A DNA stretch of 64,000 bases from GWE2-42-39 sp963668595 (GCA_963668595.1 OY764876.1:1116001-1180000); one strand, 5' to 3'. Shown: positions 1-9,242, counted from the stretch's first letter. Notes: generated by a model from the sequence alone, not told the origin. A program made the numbers and translations.

Positions 1-1026
1 AAACATGTATATGTTGAAAAACCACTGACCCGCACTTTCAACGAATCGGAATTGCTGATTAAAGCAGCAAAAAAATATAAAGTTGTAACCCAAATGGGTA
101 ATCAGGGACACTCGGAAGCCAATTATTTTCAGTTCAAATCATGGGTTGAAAACGGTATAATCAAAGACGTTACGGCTATTACTGCCCACATGAACAGCGC
201 CCGTCGCTGGCACGGATGGAATACTGCCATTACTAAATTCCCCGATGCAGAACCAATTCCATCAACTCTTGACTGGGACACATGGCTGATGGCAGCACAA
301 GCGCACGATTACAACAAAGATTTTATAAACGGACAATGGCGCTGCTGGTTCGACTTTGGTATGGGAGCACTGGGTGACTGGGGAGCTCATATTATCGATA
401 CAGCACATCAATTCCTGAATTTAGGTTTGCCATACGAAGTTGATCCGCTCAAACTCGAAGGTCATAATTCATTTTTCTATCCACAATCATCCACATTGGC
501 TTTCCGTTTTCCAAAGCGCGAAAAAATGCCACCTCTCACCATTACCTGGTACGATGGTGTAAATAACATTCCGCAAGTACCGGAAGGTTACGGCGCTCTT
601 GAAATCGATCCGAATGTTCCGCCGCCAAGTAACGGAGCAATGCAACCAGCAAAGCTGAATCCGGGTAAAATTATTTACAGCAAAGACCTTACTTTTAAAG
701 GTGGTTCGCATGGAAGTACTTTGTCTATTATCCCTTCAGAAAAAGCCAAAGAAATGGAATCGAAATTGCCGGAAGTGCCGAAAAGCCCGTCCAATCATTT
801 CGAAAACTTTGCATTGGCCGTACGCGGATTGGAAGAAACACGTTCTCCATTTGAAATATCAGGCCCGCTTAGTCAGGTATTCTGTCTGGGCGTATTGGCG
901 CAAAAACTGAATATGAAAATTGAGTTTGACCGAGAAAAGAAAAAGATAACCAACAGCAAAGTCGCCAATGAGTTATTGGTTGGAACTCCTCCCCGAAAAG
1001 GCTGGGAAGAATTCTATAAACTTTAA
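1..1026 (+). CDS. Gfo/Idh/MocA family oxidoreductase, 5'-truncated by window
   Basis: The reading frame is open from the first base, so the N-terminal part lies outside the window. The first visible residues, KHVYVEKPL, are the classic EKP motif that closes the NAD(P)-binding Rossmann domain of this family. The rest is the alpha/beta substrate domain, with GDWGAHIIDTAHQFLNLG carrying the conserved H-(x)3-D pair near the active site. Members oxidise or reduce sugars, inositols and glycosides. Bacteroidota often carry them in tandem with Tat-exported paralogues, as here (83 bp before the next gene). The substrate cannot be read from sequence. Confidence 0.9.
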   Translation, partial: KHVYVEKPLTRTFNESELLIKAAKKYKVVTQMGNQGHSEANYFQFKSWVENGIIKDVTAITAHMNSARRWHGWNTAITKFPDAEPIPSTLDWDTWLMAAQAHDYNKDFINGQWRCWFDFGMGALGDWGAHIIDTAHQFLNLGLPYEVDPLKLEGHNSFFYPQSSTLAFRFPKREKMPPLTITWYDGVNNIPQVPEGYGALEIDPNVPPPSNGAMQPAKLNPGKIIYSKDLTFKGGSHGSTLSIIPSEKAKEMESKLPEVPKSPSNHFENFALAVRGLEETRSPFEISGPLSQVFCLGVLAQKLNMKIEFDREKKKITNSKVANELLVGTPPRKGWEEFYKL

Positions 1027-1108
1027 TTCGCAATTTGCTGATCCGGATTATTATTCAAAACTTTGAGAAAAGTAAAAACTATATTCTGAAAAAATTAAAA
1101 TAAATAAA

Positions 1109-2458
1109 ATGAGCTCGAACCGGAGAGATTTCTTGAAAAAGGCAGCAATCGGAACTGCCGGAATAGCCGTTGGCGGCGTAGCCCAGGGCATGTCGGCCAA
1201 AAGTTATTCTAAAATTATGGGAGCAAACGATCGACTGCACGTTGCATTGGTCGGACTGGGGCGTCGATACAGTGCCTACATTGAACCCATTGCGCTAAAG
1301 GAAAGCAACGTTGAGCTGGTTTATCTTTGCGATGTAATGAAAAAACAGCGGGATGCTGCTGCCAAAACATTTTCGAAACATATCAGCAATCAGCCAAAAC
1401 TGGAGAACGATATTCGCAAAGTTCTGGAAGACAAACAACTTGACCTGATTTTTAATGCAACTCCCGACCACTGGCATGCTCCTGGTACATTCATGGCCGT
1501 TGAAGCAGGCAAACATGTTTATCTGGAAAAACCGTGCAGTCACAATCCGCACGAAGGCGAATTACTCATTGCTTATCAGAAAACATATGGAAAAGTAATT
1601 CAGATGGGCAATCAGCAGCGTTCGTCAGATCACACCATCGAAATAATGAAAGCTATCCACAATGGAGTGATAGGAAAAGCTTACAAAGCCATCGCTTTTT
1701 ATACTAACAAACGTGGCCGTGTGGTTAATCCGACACAAGCTCCTGTTCCGGAAGGACTCGACTGGGAATTGTTTCAGGGACCATCGCCACGCAAACCGTA
1801 TATGCACGATACCTGGGACTACAACTGGCACTGGTATGGCTGGGATTTTGGTACCGCCGAAATGGGTAACAATGCAACCCACGAGCTGGATATTGCCCGT
1901 TGGGCTTTGCAGGTTGACTATCCTGAATTTGTTTTTGTTGAAGCAGACAAACGCCATTTTGAAAGCGATGGTTGGGAAATGTACGATACCATGGATGCAA
2001 CATTCCGTTTCCCCGGAAATAAAATAATAAAATGGGACGGACGTAGTCGTACCGGTTACGATACATACGGAGCCGACCGTGGAACAATCATTTATGGTTC
2101 TGAAGGTTCAATCTTTGTAAATCGTAATTTGTATAAATTATACGATCTGGATGGAAAATTGATTAAGGACAGCAAATCGGCATCGCAGGAAGCCGGAAAC
2201 ACTCTGGGAGGTGGTGGAGATATGACCACCCGCCACGTTCAGAATTTCTTCAATACCATTCGAGGAACGGAACAATTAACTTCGCCAATCGATATGGGAG
2301 TGGTTAGCCAACATTTGACTCACTACGCAAATATCGCATACCGGGTAAACAAAGCATTTGAAGTAGATACACAAACCGGACGGATTTTCGATCGTCAGGC
2401 AATGAAACTTTGGTCCCGCGAATACGAACCAGGCTGGGAACCCAAATTAAAAATATAA
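1109..2458 (+). CDS. Gfo/Idh/MocA family oxidoreductase with Tat signal
   Basis: 449 residues. The N-terminus reads SSNRRDFLKKAAIGTAGIA, a twin-arginine signal, so the enzyme is probably exported folded with its NAD(P) cofactor. VALVGLGRR (about residues 46-54) is the Rossmann glycine motif, VYLEKPCSHN (about 137-146) the EKP motif, and EMGNNATHELDIARWAL supplies the conserved His-Asp pair. Such periplasmic family members include cofactor-retaining glycoside-processing enzymes. It follows a related truncated gene and is closed by a hairpin terminator, so the two probably form one unit. Substrate unknown. Confidence 0.9.
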   Translation: MSSNRRDFLKKAAIGTAGIAVGGVAQGMSAKSYSKIMGANDRLHVALVGLGRRYSAYIEPIALKESNVELVYLCDVMKKQRDAAAKTFSKHISNQPKLENDIRKVLEDKQLDLIFNATPDHWHAPGTFMAVEAGKHVYLEKPCSHNPHEGELLIAYQKTYGKVIQMGNQQRSSDHTIEIMKAIHNGVIGKAYKAIAFYTNKRGRVVNPTQAPVPEGLDWELFQGPSPRKPYMHDTWDYNWHWYGWDFGTAEMGNNATHELDIARWALQVDYPEFVFVEADKRHFESDGWEMYDTMDATFRFPGNKIIKWDGRSRTGYDTYGADRGTIIYGSEGSIFVNRNLYKLYDLDGKLIKDSKSASQEAGNTLGGGGDMTTRHVQNFFNTIRGTEQLTSPIDMGVVSQHLTHYANIAYRVNKAFEVDTQTGRIFDRQAMKLWSREYEPGWEPKLKI

Positions 2459-2471
2459 TGTTCCGAATACG

Positions 2472-2501
2472 AGAGGTTGCTGACAAGCAGCCTCTTTTTT
2501 T
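2472..2501 (+). terminator. Rho-independent terminator after oxidoreductase pair
   Basis: Stem GAGGTTGCT / AGCAGCCTC with one G-T wobble, a 4-nt loop, then a run of T. It lies 14 bp after the stop codon and separates the oxidoreductases from lipA. Confidence 0.8.
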
Positions 2502-2568
2502 GTCTGCCGATTAATAAAAATCGAAAACCATATCGGTGTTCTGCTGTTGTATAGGTTGAATTTCAAAA

Positions 2569-3438
2569 ATGAATAAGATGGACTCACCCTATACAGAAAG
2601 AGCTCGTTTGCCTCGTTGGATGAAATCGCCGCTCCCTCGTGGCGAGAACTATTCAAAAGTAAAACGACTGATTGCGGAGCACAAACTGCATACGATTTGC
2701 ACCAGTGGAAACTGCCCGAATAAGGGAGAATGCTGGAATGCCGGTACTGCCAGTTTCATGATAATGGGAGATAAATGCACCCGCAATTGTCGCTTTTGTT
2801 ACGTGAAAAATCTGGTTCCCGATCCACTGAATTGGGAAGAACCTCGCCAGTTGGCCGAAACAATTCGCACCTTACAACTCAAACATGTAGTAATTACCTC
2901 GGTTGACCGCGACGATTTGCCGGATGGTGGAGCTCGCTTCTGGGCCGAAACAATTCGTGTGGTAAAAGAGTTGAACCCGGAAACCACCATGGAAACACTC
3001 ATTCCTGATTTCAATGGACGAGGGGAATTAATTCAACAAATTATTGATGCTCGTCCGGAAGTGATTTCGCATAATTTGGAAACGGTGCGACGGCTAACTC
3101 CGCGAGTTCGCAGTGCTGCCCGCTACGACCGCAGTTTGGCTGTTCTAAAACAAGTTGCAGCATCTGGAATTGTTGCCAAATCAGGAATAATGCTTGGATT
3201 AGGCGAAAAACAATCCGAGGTTCTGGAAACAATGGACGATTTGCGTGCGGTGAATTGTCATGTATTTACCATCGGACAATATTTGCAGCCCGATAGCAAT
3301 TTAATGAAAGTGGAAGAGTACATTCATCCGGATACATTCGAGTTGTATCGGCAGGAAGGACTCAAACGAGGCTTTTCGCACGTCGAAAGCAGTCCGCTGG
3401 TACGTTCGTCGTATCACGCAGAAAAACATGTCAAATGA
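2569..3438 (+). CDS. lipA: Lipoyl synthase
   Basis: Radical-SAM enzyme that inserts two sulfurs into octanoyl groups on lipoyl domains. Both iron-sulfur clusters are visible: C44, C49 and C55 for the auxiliary cluster (CTSGNCPNKGEC) and C70-x3-C74-x2-C77 (CTRNCRFC) for the radical-SAM cluster. The C-terminal SSPLVRSSYHAE contains the conserved RSSY motif whose serine ligates the auxiliary cluster. Length 289 is normal. A second ATG three codons in could be the true start. Its clients in the window include the E2 protein at 29,682. The next gene follows after 18 bp. Confidence 0.97.
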   Translation: MNKMDSPYTERARLPRWMKSPLPRGENYSKVKRLIAEHKLHTICTSGNCPNKGECWNAGTASFMIMGDKCTRNCRFCYVKNLVPDPLNWEEPRQLAETIRTLQLKHVVITSVDRDDLPDGGARFWAETIRVVKELNPETTMETLIPDFNGRGELIQQIIDARPEVISHNLETVRRLTPRVRSAARYDRSLAVLKQVAASGIVAKSGIMLGLGEKQSEVLETMDDLRAVNCHVFTIGQYLQPDSNLMKVEEYIHPDTFELYRQEGLKRGFSHVESSPLVRSSYHAEKHVK

Positions 3439-3456
3439 GTCAGAAATAACAAAAAA

Positions 3457-4113
3457 ATGAATACAGATAATTCGCAGTACCGGCTTATTTCAATTAAAAA
3501 CCTCACTCCGGAAACGTTTCTTATTCGTATCGAACGCAATAACTTCCAGTTTGAACCCGGTCAATATGTTATTTTACGTGACCCGGAAACCCGCGTTGGA
3601 CGTGAATACTCAATTTATAGTGGTAAAAACGATCCCTATATTGAATTTCTGGTAAGAGAAGTTAAAGACGGAAGCTTTTCCCGTTTCCTGAAAAATTTAA
3701 GGCCCGGTTCGTTGTTAGAGTTGGAAGGCCCCAAAGGGTTCTTCATTCTCGACGAAATAGCCCGAACACAGTCAAAATTGATTTTCATATCAACCGGAAC
3801 AGGAATATCTCCGTTCCATTCATTGGTAAAAAGCTATCCTGAAATGAATTATAAATTATTGCATGGTGTTCATTTTGCGGATGAAACATACGGAATTGAT
3901 GATTTTGTGCGCGAAAAAGTAACTGTTTGCACATCGCGTGTTCCCGATGGCGATTATTTCGGACGAGTTACTTATTTGCTGAAAGAAACAGAGATTGACC
4001 TAAAGGCAATTTATATGCTGTGTGGAAACTCGGCAATGGTTGACGAAGTAATGGATTTGCTCGAATCGGCAGGTGTTGCGCCGGAAAATATCCGAAGTGA
4101 AGTTTTCTTCTAA
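3457..4113 (+). CDS. Ferredoxin-NADP(+) reductase-like flavoprotein
   Basis: 218 residues with the two-domain FNR fold. REYSIYSG (about residues 50-57) is the RxYS flavin-binding motif. STGTGISPFHSLV (about 111-123) is the pyridine-nucleotide GTGxxP motif. CGNSAMVDEVMDLL near the C-terminus is the usual CGxxxMxxxV element. It is a short soluble reductase that would transfer electrons between NAD(P)H and a ferredoxin or flavodoxin. It sits 18 bp after lipA, whose radical chemistry needs reduced ferredoxin or flavodoxin, so a shared redox role is plausible but inferred. Confidence 0.85.
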   Translation: MNTDNSQYRLISIKNLTPETFLIRIERNNFQFEPGQYVILRDPETRVGREYSIYSGKNDPYIEFLVREVKDGSFSRFLKNLRPGSLLELEGPKGFFILDEIARTQSKLIFISTGTGISPFHSLVKSYPEMNYKLLHGVHFADETYGIDDFVREKVTVCTSRVPDGDYFGRVTYLLKETEIDLKAIYMLCGNSAMVDEVMDLLESAGVAPENIRSEVFF

Positions 4114-4176
4114 ATCACAATTGAATGACTTTTATAACATCAGGCACTAGTAAGAATATTCATAAATGAAAATACG

Positions 4177-4806
4177 ATGTTACGCAATATTCGGAACAAT
4201 TATCAGCAGGCTGAGTTATCGGAAAAATGCATTGAATCCGATCCGTTAAAGCAGTTTCAACAGTGGTTGAATGAGGCTTTGGATCGAAAAGTTGCTGAGC
4301 CCACAGCAATGATTCTTTCAACGGTTGATAACGAAAACAGGCCACATGCAAGAGTTGTTTTACTAAAAGATTTACAGGCAGATGGGCTAATTTTCTTCAC
4401 AAATCACCAAAGTGCGAAGGGACAGCAAATTTCAGAAAACAACACAGTGTCGCTCACTTTCTTTTGGCCCGAATTGGAAAAACAGGTTCGAATTGAAGGA
4501 CGTGCTTCAGTAATTGAAGAATCCGTTTCTGACGAGTACTTTAAAAGCCGACCACACGATAGTCAACTAGGAGCATGGGCTTCGCCACAAAGTCGGGTAA
4601 TTCCTTCCAAAGAAATACTTGACGAAAATTTTCGTTTGTATAGCCGTCGGTTTGGTGAAGAAATTCCACGTCCGGAATACTGGGGAGGTTTTCGGGTTTT
4701 GCCCGATTATTTTGAGTTCTGGCAGGGGAGACCCAATCGCTTACACGATCGTATTCGCTATGTGCGAACCAATAACAATTGGAAAATTGAGCGTTTAGCT
4801 CCCTGA
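4177..4806 (+). CDS. pdxH: Pyridoxamine 5'-phosphate oxidase
   Basis: FMN enzyme that makes pyridoxal 5'-phosphate from pyridoxamine or pyridoxine phosphate. 209 residues, the normal length. Visible motifs are RVVLLKDLQADGLIFFTNHQSAKGQQI (FMN binding), FFWPELEKQVRIEGRA, SRPHDSQLGAWASPQS (phosphate and FMN contacts), and the C-terminal PDYFEFWQGRPNRLHDRIRY signature with the catalytic Arg-His region. It ends at a terminator shared with the convergent ribosomal protein genes. Confidence 0.97.
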   Translation: MLRNIRNNYQQAELSEKCIESDPLKQFQQWLNEALDRKVAEPTAMILSTVDNENRPHARVVLLKDLQADGLIFFTNHQSAKGQQISENNTVSLTFFWPELEKQVRIEGRASVIEESVSDEYFKSRPHDSQLGAWASPQSRVIPSKEILDENFRLYSRRFGEEIPRPEYWGGFRVLPDYFEFWQGRPNRLHDRIRYVRTNNNWKIERLAP

Positions 4807-4814
4807 AAATAAAA

Positions 4815-4841
4815 AAAGCCGGTCTGTGAGGGACCGGCTTT
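4815..4841. terminator. Bidirectional terminator between pdxH and rplI
   Basis: Perfect 10-bp stem AAAGCCGGTC / GACCGGCTTT with A-runs on the left and T-rich sequence on the right, placed between convergent genes so it can serve both strands. Confidence 0.88.
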
Positions 4842-4888
4842 CTATCTGTTTGTTTGAAAAAGTTTGATTCTGTGAGTGTGTGAATGAA

Positions 4889-5335
4889 TTATTCTGAAAC
4901 AACTTCAAATTCGAAATCAACCACCACTTCTTTGTGAAGTTTGATTTTTGCAGTGAATTTACCCACTTCTTTGATAGTGTCTTCAGAAATAGTAATTTGT
5001 TTGCGATCAATTTCGAAACCTTTCTTATTGATTGCTTCAGCAAGTATGATAGTGTTTACAGAACCGAAGATTTTTCCGGTTGTACTGGTTTTTGCACCAA
5101 TAACTACTTGCTTGTTTTTCAGCTGTTCTGCAATTTCCAAAGCAGCAGCTTTCAATTTAGCTTCTTTGTGAGCGCGTTGCTTGATGTTTTCAGCAAGCAC
5201 TTTTTTAGCCGACTCGGTGGCTACAATAGCCATCTTTTGAGGAATCAGATAGTTACGACCGTATCCGTCTTTCACTTTTACGATGTCATCTTTTGCCCCT
5301 AATCTTGCTACATCTTGTAATAATATAATTTCCAT
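4889..5335 (-). CDS. rplI: 50S ribosomal protein L9
   Basis: 148 residues. It starts MEIILLQDVARLGAKDDIVKVKDGYGRNYLIPQ, the standard L9 N-terminal domain that binds 23S rRNA, followed by the long connecting helix rich in Ala, Glu and Lys (about residues 40-75) and the C-terminal domain. It is the last gene of rpsF-rpsR-rplI, with a 16-bp gap after rpsR. This arrangement, without a single-strand binding protein gene between, is common in Bacteroidota. Confidence 0.98.
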   Translation of the reverse strand: MEIILLQDVARLGAKDDIVKVKDGYGRNYLIPQKMAIVATESAKKVLAENIKQRAHKEAKLKAAALEIAEQLKNKQVVIGAKTSTTGKIFGSVNTIILAEAINKKGFEIDRKQITISEDTIKEVGKFTAKIKLHKEVVVDFEFEVVSE

Positions 5336-5351
5336 TTGTTGCTGCTTTAAA

Positions 5352-5621
5352 TTATTTCATCATGTCGGTAACATAGGGCAGAAGGGCCAAATGACGGGCT
5401 CTTTTTACTGCCTGGGCCACTTTGCGCTGGTATTTCAACGAAGTTCCGGTGATGCGGCGTGGTAAAATTTTACCTTGCTCATTCAGGAATTTTTTCAGGA
5501 ACTCAGGGTCTTTGTAATCAACAAATTTGATTTTGTTCTTTTTAAAGCGGCAATACTTTTTCTTCTTAATCTCAACCGTTGGGGGAGTCAAGTAACGGAT
5601 TTCACTTTGATTTGCTGTCAT
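5352..5621 (-). CDS. rpsR: 30S ribosomal protein S18
   Basis: 89 residues. The conserved core YKDPEFLKKFLNEQGKILPRRITGTSLKYQRKVAQAVKRARHLALLPY is clear (about residues 36-84). It binds S6 in the small-subunit platform. The start codon lies 3 bp after the rpsF stop, so the pair is probably translationally coupled. Confidence 0.98.
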   Translation of the reverse strand: MTANQSEIRYLTPPTVEIKKKKYCRFKKNKIKFVDYKDPEFLKKFLNEQGKILPRRITGTSLKYQRKVAQAVKRARHLALLPYVTDMMK

Positions 5622-5624
5622 CGT

Positions 5625-5978
5625 TTAGGCCTCCTTTTCAGTTTTAGCTTTCGACTTGTTAATTCTTCTCTCGCTGTACGCTACGGCATATTTATCCATT
5701 TTGAATGTCAAGAAACGGATGATACGCTCGTCACGTTTGTACTGTATTTCCAGTTTCTGGATTACAGAAGGATCAGCTTTAAACTCAAACAGATTGTAAA
5801 AACCTGTGGACTTCTTCTGGATTGGGTAAGCCAGCTTGCGCAAGCCCCAGTCCTCTTCATTCAAAAACTCACCGCCCTCAGCGAGGATGAAGTCTTTGAA
5901 TTTTTTTACCGTTTCCTTTACCTGTACGTCAGATAAAACGGGAGTTACAATGAAAACGGTTTCATACTGGTTTTTCAT
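5625..5978 (-). CDS. rpsF: 30S ribosomal protein S6
   Basis: 117 residues, starting MKNQYETVFIVTPVLSDVQVKETVKKF, with EEDWGLRKLAYPIQKKSTGFYNLFEF in the middle, the typical S6 ferredoxin-like fold. It binds S18 and is the first gene of the three-gene ribosomal operon read on the minus strand. The lysine-rich C-terminal tail (NKSKAKTEKEA) replaces the glutamate tail of enterobacterial S6. Confidence 0.98.
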   Translation of the reverse strand: MKNQYETVFIVTPVLSDVQVKETVKKFKDFILAEGGEFLNEEDWGLRKLAYPIQKKSTGFYNLFEFKADPSVIQKLEIQYKRDERIIRFLTFKMDKYAVAYSERRINKSKAKTEKEA

Positions 5979-6049
5979 AAAACTTCTAATTGGTTATACA
6001 TTAAACTAATTTCCCTTGTTTGGGAGGCCGCAAAAATAGAAATAATTTG

Positions 6050-7051
6050 TTATTTATCAAACCCCTTGGAATCTTTTTTATGATCGGGGCAATGCGGATA
6101 AGTTGTTTGATATGCTTCGCTAATTTCGCGCATGGCTGATTGGTGCAAAGTGGCCAATTCCGCTGGTTCAATTACACGTGCCAACGAGCGCGACGCAATC
6201 AGCCACGAGGCAAAACCATGAAAGTCGGTATTGAAAAAACACATACGAACACAGTTTTCGCTCTCTTCTTCATTCAGAAAGCCATAATAATATTTGCTCT
6301 CGCTAACCAGTTTTTTGCGATCGGCCGAAATCACAATGCAAATATTTGGTTCGTAATTCATTGGACTCAATTGTTGCCAAAGCTCGTTCATCGACGGGTG
6401 TTTGTCTTTTTGATAACTTTCCTCAGAAACATGCAATTCTTCAAGTCTGTCGAGCCTGAAATCGCGATAAGCCTGTCGCAATCGGCACCAGGCAAATAAA
6501 TGCCAGCGTCCGCCATAATTACACAGTCCTACAGGTTCTATTTCGCGAACTAGCGCTTCATCAGCATGCTTGGCCTGATAGCGAATTCGCAGTATTTTGC
6601 AATTTACCAGCGCTTGCTGAATTTCATTCAGATAAAGCTGCTCGCCATTCTTTTCCCAGTCGGACCAGCCAAAAACAGTTATTTTGGCATGTAGCTCCTC
6701 CAGAAAATCTTTTTCCTGAGGTCTCAGTATTGCTTTTATTTTGCAGGCAGCCGAACGGTAATTCTCACGAACCTGTCCATCCGACATTTTTTCAATTAAT
6801 TTTTCGCCCAAAAGCAGGGCACTGGCTTCGTCGTTGGTAAACATTACCGGAGGTAAATGAAAATGATCCATGAGCGAATAACCGGTTCCTGCTTCGGCAC
6901 AAATAGGAATGCCTGCTTCTTCCAGAGCCCGGATGTCGCGATAAACCGTGCGTTGGCTGATGTTGAAACGCTCGGCAATTTCAGCAGAAGTAACTACTCG
7001 TTTACTTTGCAGTTGAGTAAGAATGGCATTTAAACGATCAAGCCGCTTCAT
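6050..7051 (-). CDS. YafY-type transcriptional regulator (HTH_11 plus WYL)
   Basis: 333 residues. An N-terminal winged helix-turn-helix (about residues 1-65, with VTSAEIAERFNISQRTVYRDIRALEEAGIPI) is followed by a WYL ligand-binding domain (about 140-235; the motif region here is GGRWHLFAWCRLRQAYRDFRLDRL) and a WCX-like C-terminal domain. WYL regulators commonly sense nucleic-acid-type or small ligands and often control neighbouring genes. Here the downstream genes on the same strand are unrelated ribosomal genes, so the target is not evident. Confidence 0.88.
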   Translation of the reverse strand: MKRLDRLNAILTQLQSKRVVTSAEIAERFNISQRTVYRDIRALEEAGIPICAEAGTGYSLMDHFHLPPVMFTNDEASALLLGEKLIEKMSDGQVRENYRSAACKIKAILRPQEKDFLEELHAKITVFGWSDWEKNGEQLYLNEIQQALVNCKILRIRYQAKHADEALVREIEPVGLCNYGGRWHLFAWCRLRQAYRDFRLDRLEELHVSEESYQKDKHPSMNELWQQLSPMNYEPNICIVISADRKKLVSESKYYYGFLNEEESENCVRMCFFNTDFHGFASWLIASRSLARVIEPAELATLHQSAMREISEAYQTTYPHCPDHKKDSKGFDK

Positions 7052-7086
7052 TCAATTATTGTTATTTTAAAGAAATAGCAGGCCTC

Positions 7087-7350
7087 TTAACGTTTCTGTT
7101 TGGCCATTCTGTAAAACTCAAGTAATTCTTGCTTTTTATGTGCGGGAAGTTGATTTCCTTTCACTCCTTCAATTGCCCCTTCCAGCCCGTAAAGCAACTG
7201 AATACAAGCCCCGGGATCGATTGTCTGGATTCTCAAAAAGGCCTGCTCGCTTCCGGCAGCAACCAAATCTTCAAATGTTTCGATACCCAATTGTTTCAAT
7301 TTGCCGGCAGTGTCCTTGCCAATATTTATTTGTTTCAGAAGATCGCTCAT
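7087..7350 (-). CDS. TfoX C-terminal domain protein
   Basis: 87 residues from the ATG at 7,350. A longer open frame upstream has no supported start. NIGKDTAGKLKQLGIETFEDLVAAGSEQAFLRIQ is a helix-hairpin-helix module of the TfoX C-terminal family, followed by ACIQLLYGLEGAIEGV and the conserved LPAHKKQELLEFYR ending. In gamma-proteobacteria the domain is fused to a competence regulator; stand-alone copies in Bacteroidota have no established role. It lies 35 bp upstream of the WYL regulator on the same strand. Confidence 0.8.
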   Translation of the reverse strand: MSDLLKQINIGKDTAGKLKQLGIETFEDLVAAGSEQAFLRIQTIDPGACIQLLYGLEGAIEGVKGNQLPAHKKQELLEFYRMAKQKR

Positions 7351-7448
7351 CGTTGACTTTTGATTACAAAAATAGTCTTTTAAAGGCGTAAGGAAAAGAA
7401 GTTGCTGCAATAAGCTTATCAAATAGATTATTGCAGCAACTTACTGAA

Positions 7449-7805
7449 TTACTTCTTCTTAAATACCATTTGTTTGCTGGCACACATACGCACTGCGTAA
7501 TTTTCGGCACCATGTTCGCGAATGTAGCGGATAGATGCCGGACGGTCGCTCCGGAAAATAAACTCGAAAACAGAAGAAACCCAGTTACTGAATTTCGGAC
7601 AGTTTTCTGGTTGGGTTGTCAAACAGTCGGCACAATTGCGGTAGCCATTTTCGATACAACATTTCCGTGTTTTACACCAATTTGCCTTTTCATTTTCGCG
7701 ACATCCCGGACATTTTCCGCGCATGTAGCGCTTACAATTTCCGCAATACAAACCACAATATGCAACCAATGATGGATTTGATTCAGAAGAATTTAACTGA
7801 GTCAT
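7449..7805 (-). CDS. DUF3795 cysteine-rich protein
   Basis: 118 residues. The opening YCGLYCGNCKRYMRGKCPGCREN and the later CIENGYRNCADC are the cysteine pairs typical of DUF3795, probably a metal or iron-sulfur site. The function of the family is unknown. Its ATG overlaps the stop of the upstream GyrI-like gene by 4 bp, so the two are almost certainly co-translated. Confidence 0.85.
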   Translation of the reverse strand: MTQLNSSESNPSLVAYCGLYCGNCKRYMRGKCPGCRENEKANWCKTRKCCIENGYRNCADCLTTQPENCPKFSNWVSSVFEFIFRSDRPASIRYIREHGAENYAVRMCASKQMVFKKK

Positions 7806-8266
7806 TGTACCCCAATTTGAATTTCAGTAACACAATTAGCCGGATTTTCAAAATCGCACAAGAGATATATCTCGCGACCAACACCTGTCATCGTAAATCC
7901 TTTTTTCATTACTTCGGGAACAAATGCTTCGTATGCTTTTGCCAATTCCGACCAGGCTCCTTTGTGCTCTGTTCCTACAAATTCGAACTCCGGCAATACA
8001 TCGAACTCGAAAATTCCGGCATCACCTTTTTTCTCGGCAATAGGAACACAAATGTCGAGATGAAATGGTTTGCTTTCGCATCCGTCACAACCTGAATATA
8101 CCCAAGTATGAGGACCAGTGGGAGTAAGGCCCAATTCAGTAATTTTTGCTTCAATTTTGCAAGGAATCTCGCCAACATCCTGAAGAAATGTAGCCATGGT
8201 AGTTTCCATTGAATACTTCAGAACCTGAATGGGTTGAGTGCTTTTTTTGTTCATTTTTTCTGACAT
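7802..8266 (-). CDS. GyrI-like small-molecule binding domain protein
   Basis: 154 residues resembling the GyrI/AraC effector-binding (SHS2-type) fold: PTGPHTWVYSGCDGCESKPFHLDICVPI, then FEFVGTEHKGAWSELAKAYEAFVPEVMKKGFTMTGVGREIYL. Stand-alone members bind hydrophobic or cationic small molecules or hydrolyse cyclopropanoids. The start could be the ATG at 8,266 or one four codons later. It overlaps the DUF3795 gene by 4 bp, suggesting a two-gene stress or detoxification unit. That role is inferred. Confidence 0.78.
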   Translation of the reverse strand: MSEKMNKKSTQPIQVLKYSMETTMATFLQDVGEIPCKIEAKITELGLTPTGPHTWVYSGCDGCESKPFHLDICVPIAEKKGDAGIFEFDVLPEFEFVGTEHKGAWSELAKAYEAFVPEVMKKGFTMTGVGREIYLLCDFENPANCVTEIQIGVQ

Positions 8267-8428
8267 TTTTAACGGTTTGTAACTTGTTTTCTGAACATTA
8301 ATTTATTGTTCCCGATGCAAAGGAAACAAGTGGAAGTGACAACAGTATGTCAGTAGGAAAATGAAAAATATATTTTTTTTATTTGACCTCTTAAAATACA
8401 CTGGAGCACTAAAAATCAAGATATAATA

Positions 8429-9127
8429 TTAAAACTTCAACAAAACTTTGCCTCCCGATTCTGCTTTCCATTGCTTGTCGCTTTGGTCATACTGGTAATC
8501 AATTCCAACTTTTATTTTTGTATTTTGCCCGGAATTGTATTGCAGTGCAGTACCAAAGCTGCTCGTTTTGAAAAATGAAGGTATTTTTAGAGCAGGATCA
8601 AAACTCTTTCCGGGAACAACATATTGTCCCCATATCAGTAATTCTAGCCTATCAGTAATGGTCTGCTTAAAAAGAAAATTGCCCCCAACAACAATTTGCT
8701 TTGTTGAAAAAAGATACCCTGACTGAGCATTTATAAAGGCACCATATTCCAACGACTGACCATTTATTAAATTGAAATGCCCCAAAGTGCCACCAAAAAT
8801 TTTGGAATCGCCCAATCCGACATATGCAGGTAAGCCTGTAGAAAATGAATCAACAGGTACATAATTAATGTATTTCAGCTGTTCTCTTTGATTAAACAAT
8901 TGAAACCTGGGATAAAAAAGCATTTCCTGCTGGCTATTGTCGATTATTTGAAAATCGGGACTCTGGGATTCCAATGAGGGCATTGCCGGAATCAGCGAAA
9001 CGGATGTTTTGAATTTTCCGGAATTATCAATTCGAATCGTATCATTATCAACTTCTTGCCCGGTTGCCTGAATATGAATAAAAAGTAATCCAACGATTGA
9101 AACAACACATGTATATATTTTTTGCAT
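8429..9127 (-). CDS. Exported beta-rich protein of unknown function
   Basis: 232 residues from the ATG at 9,127, chosen because the next residues, QKIYTCVVSIVGLLFIHIQATGQE, form a clear signal peptide. Upstream sequence is low-complexity A-rich DNA. The mature part is rich in alternating polar and hydrophobic residues with many aromatic positions, and the final third (from about GTLGHFNLINGQ) looks like outer-membrane beta-strands ending in a terminal Phe. I do not recognise a named family. It stands alone, after a 160-bp gap on one side and before the murQ terminator on the other. Confidence 0.65.
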   Translation of the reverse strand: MQKIYTCVVSIVGLLFIHIQATGQEVDNDTIRIDNSGKFKTSVSLIPAMPSLESQSPDFQIIDNSQQEMLFYPRFQLFNQREQLKYINYVPVDSFSTGLPAYVGLGDSKIFGGTLGHFNLINGQSLEYGAFINAQSGYLFSTKQIVVGGNFLFKQTITDRLELLIWGQYVVPGKSFDPALKIPSFFKTSSFGTALQYNSGQNTKIKVGIDYQYDQSDKQWKAESGGKVLLKF

Positions 9128-9242
9128 GATCTTTTTTATGATGATACAATTCAACAAAAAAGAATCGAAAAAATATGAAAAAAAACATGAAAAAATATTA
9201 AAAACCAGAAAATTACCAAAAGGAAAAATAATCAGGCAGGCG

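Noticed and set aside
5475..5936. Plus-strand open frame (153 codons) across rpsR and rpsF
   Set aside because: Lies entirely opposite two unmistakable ribosomal protein genes.
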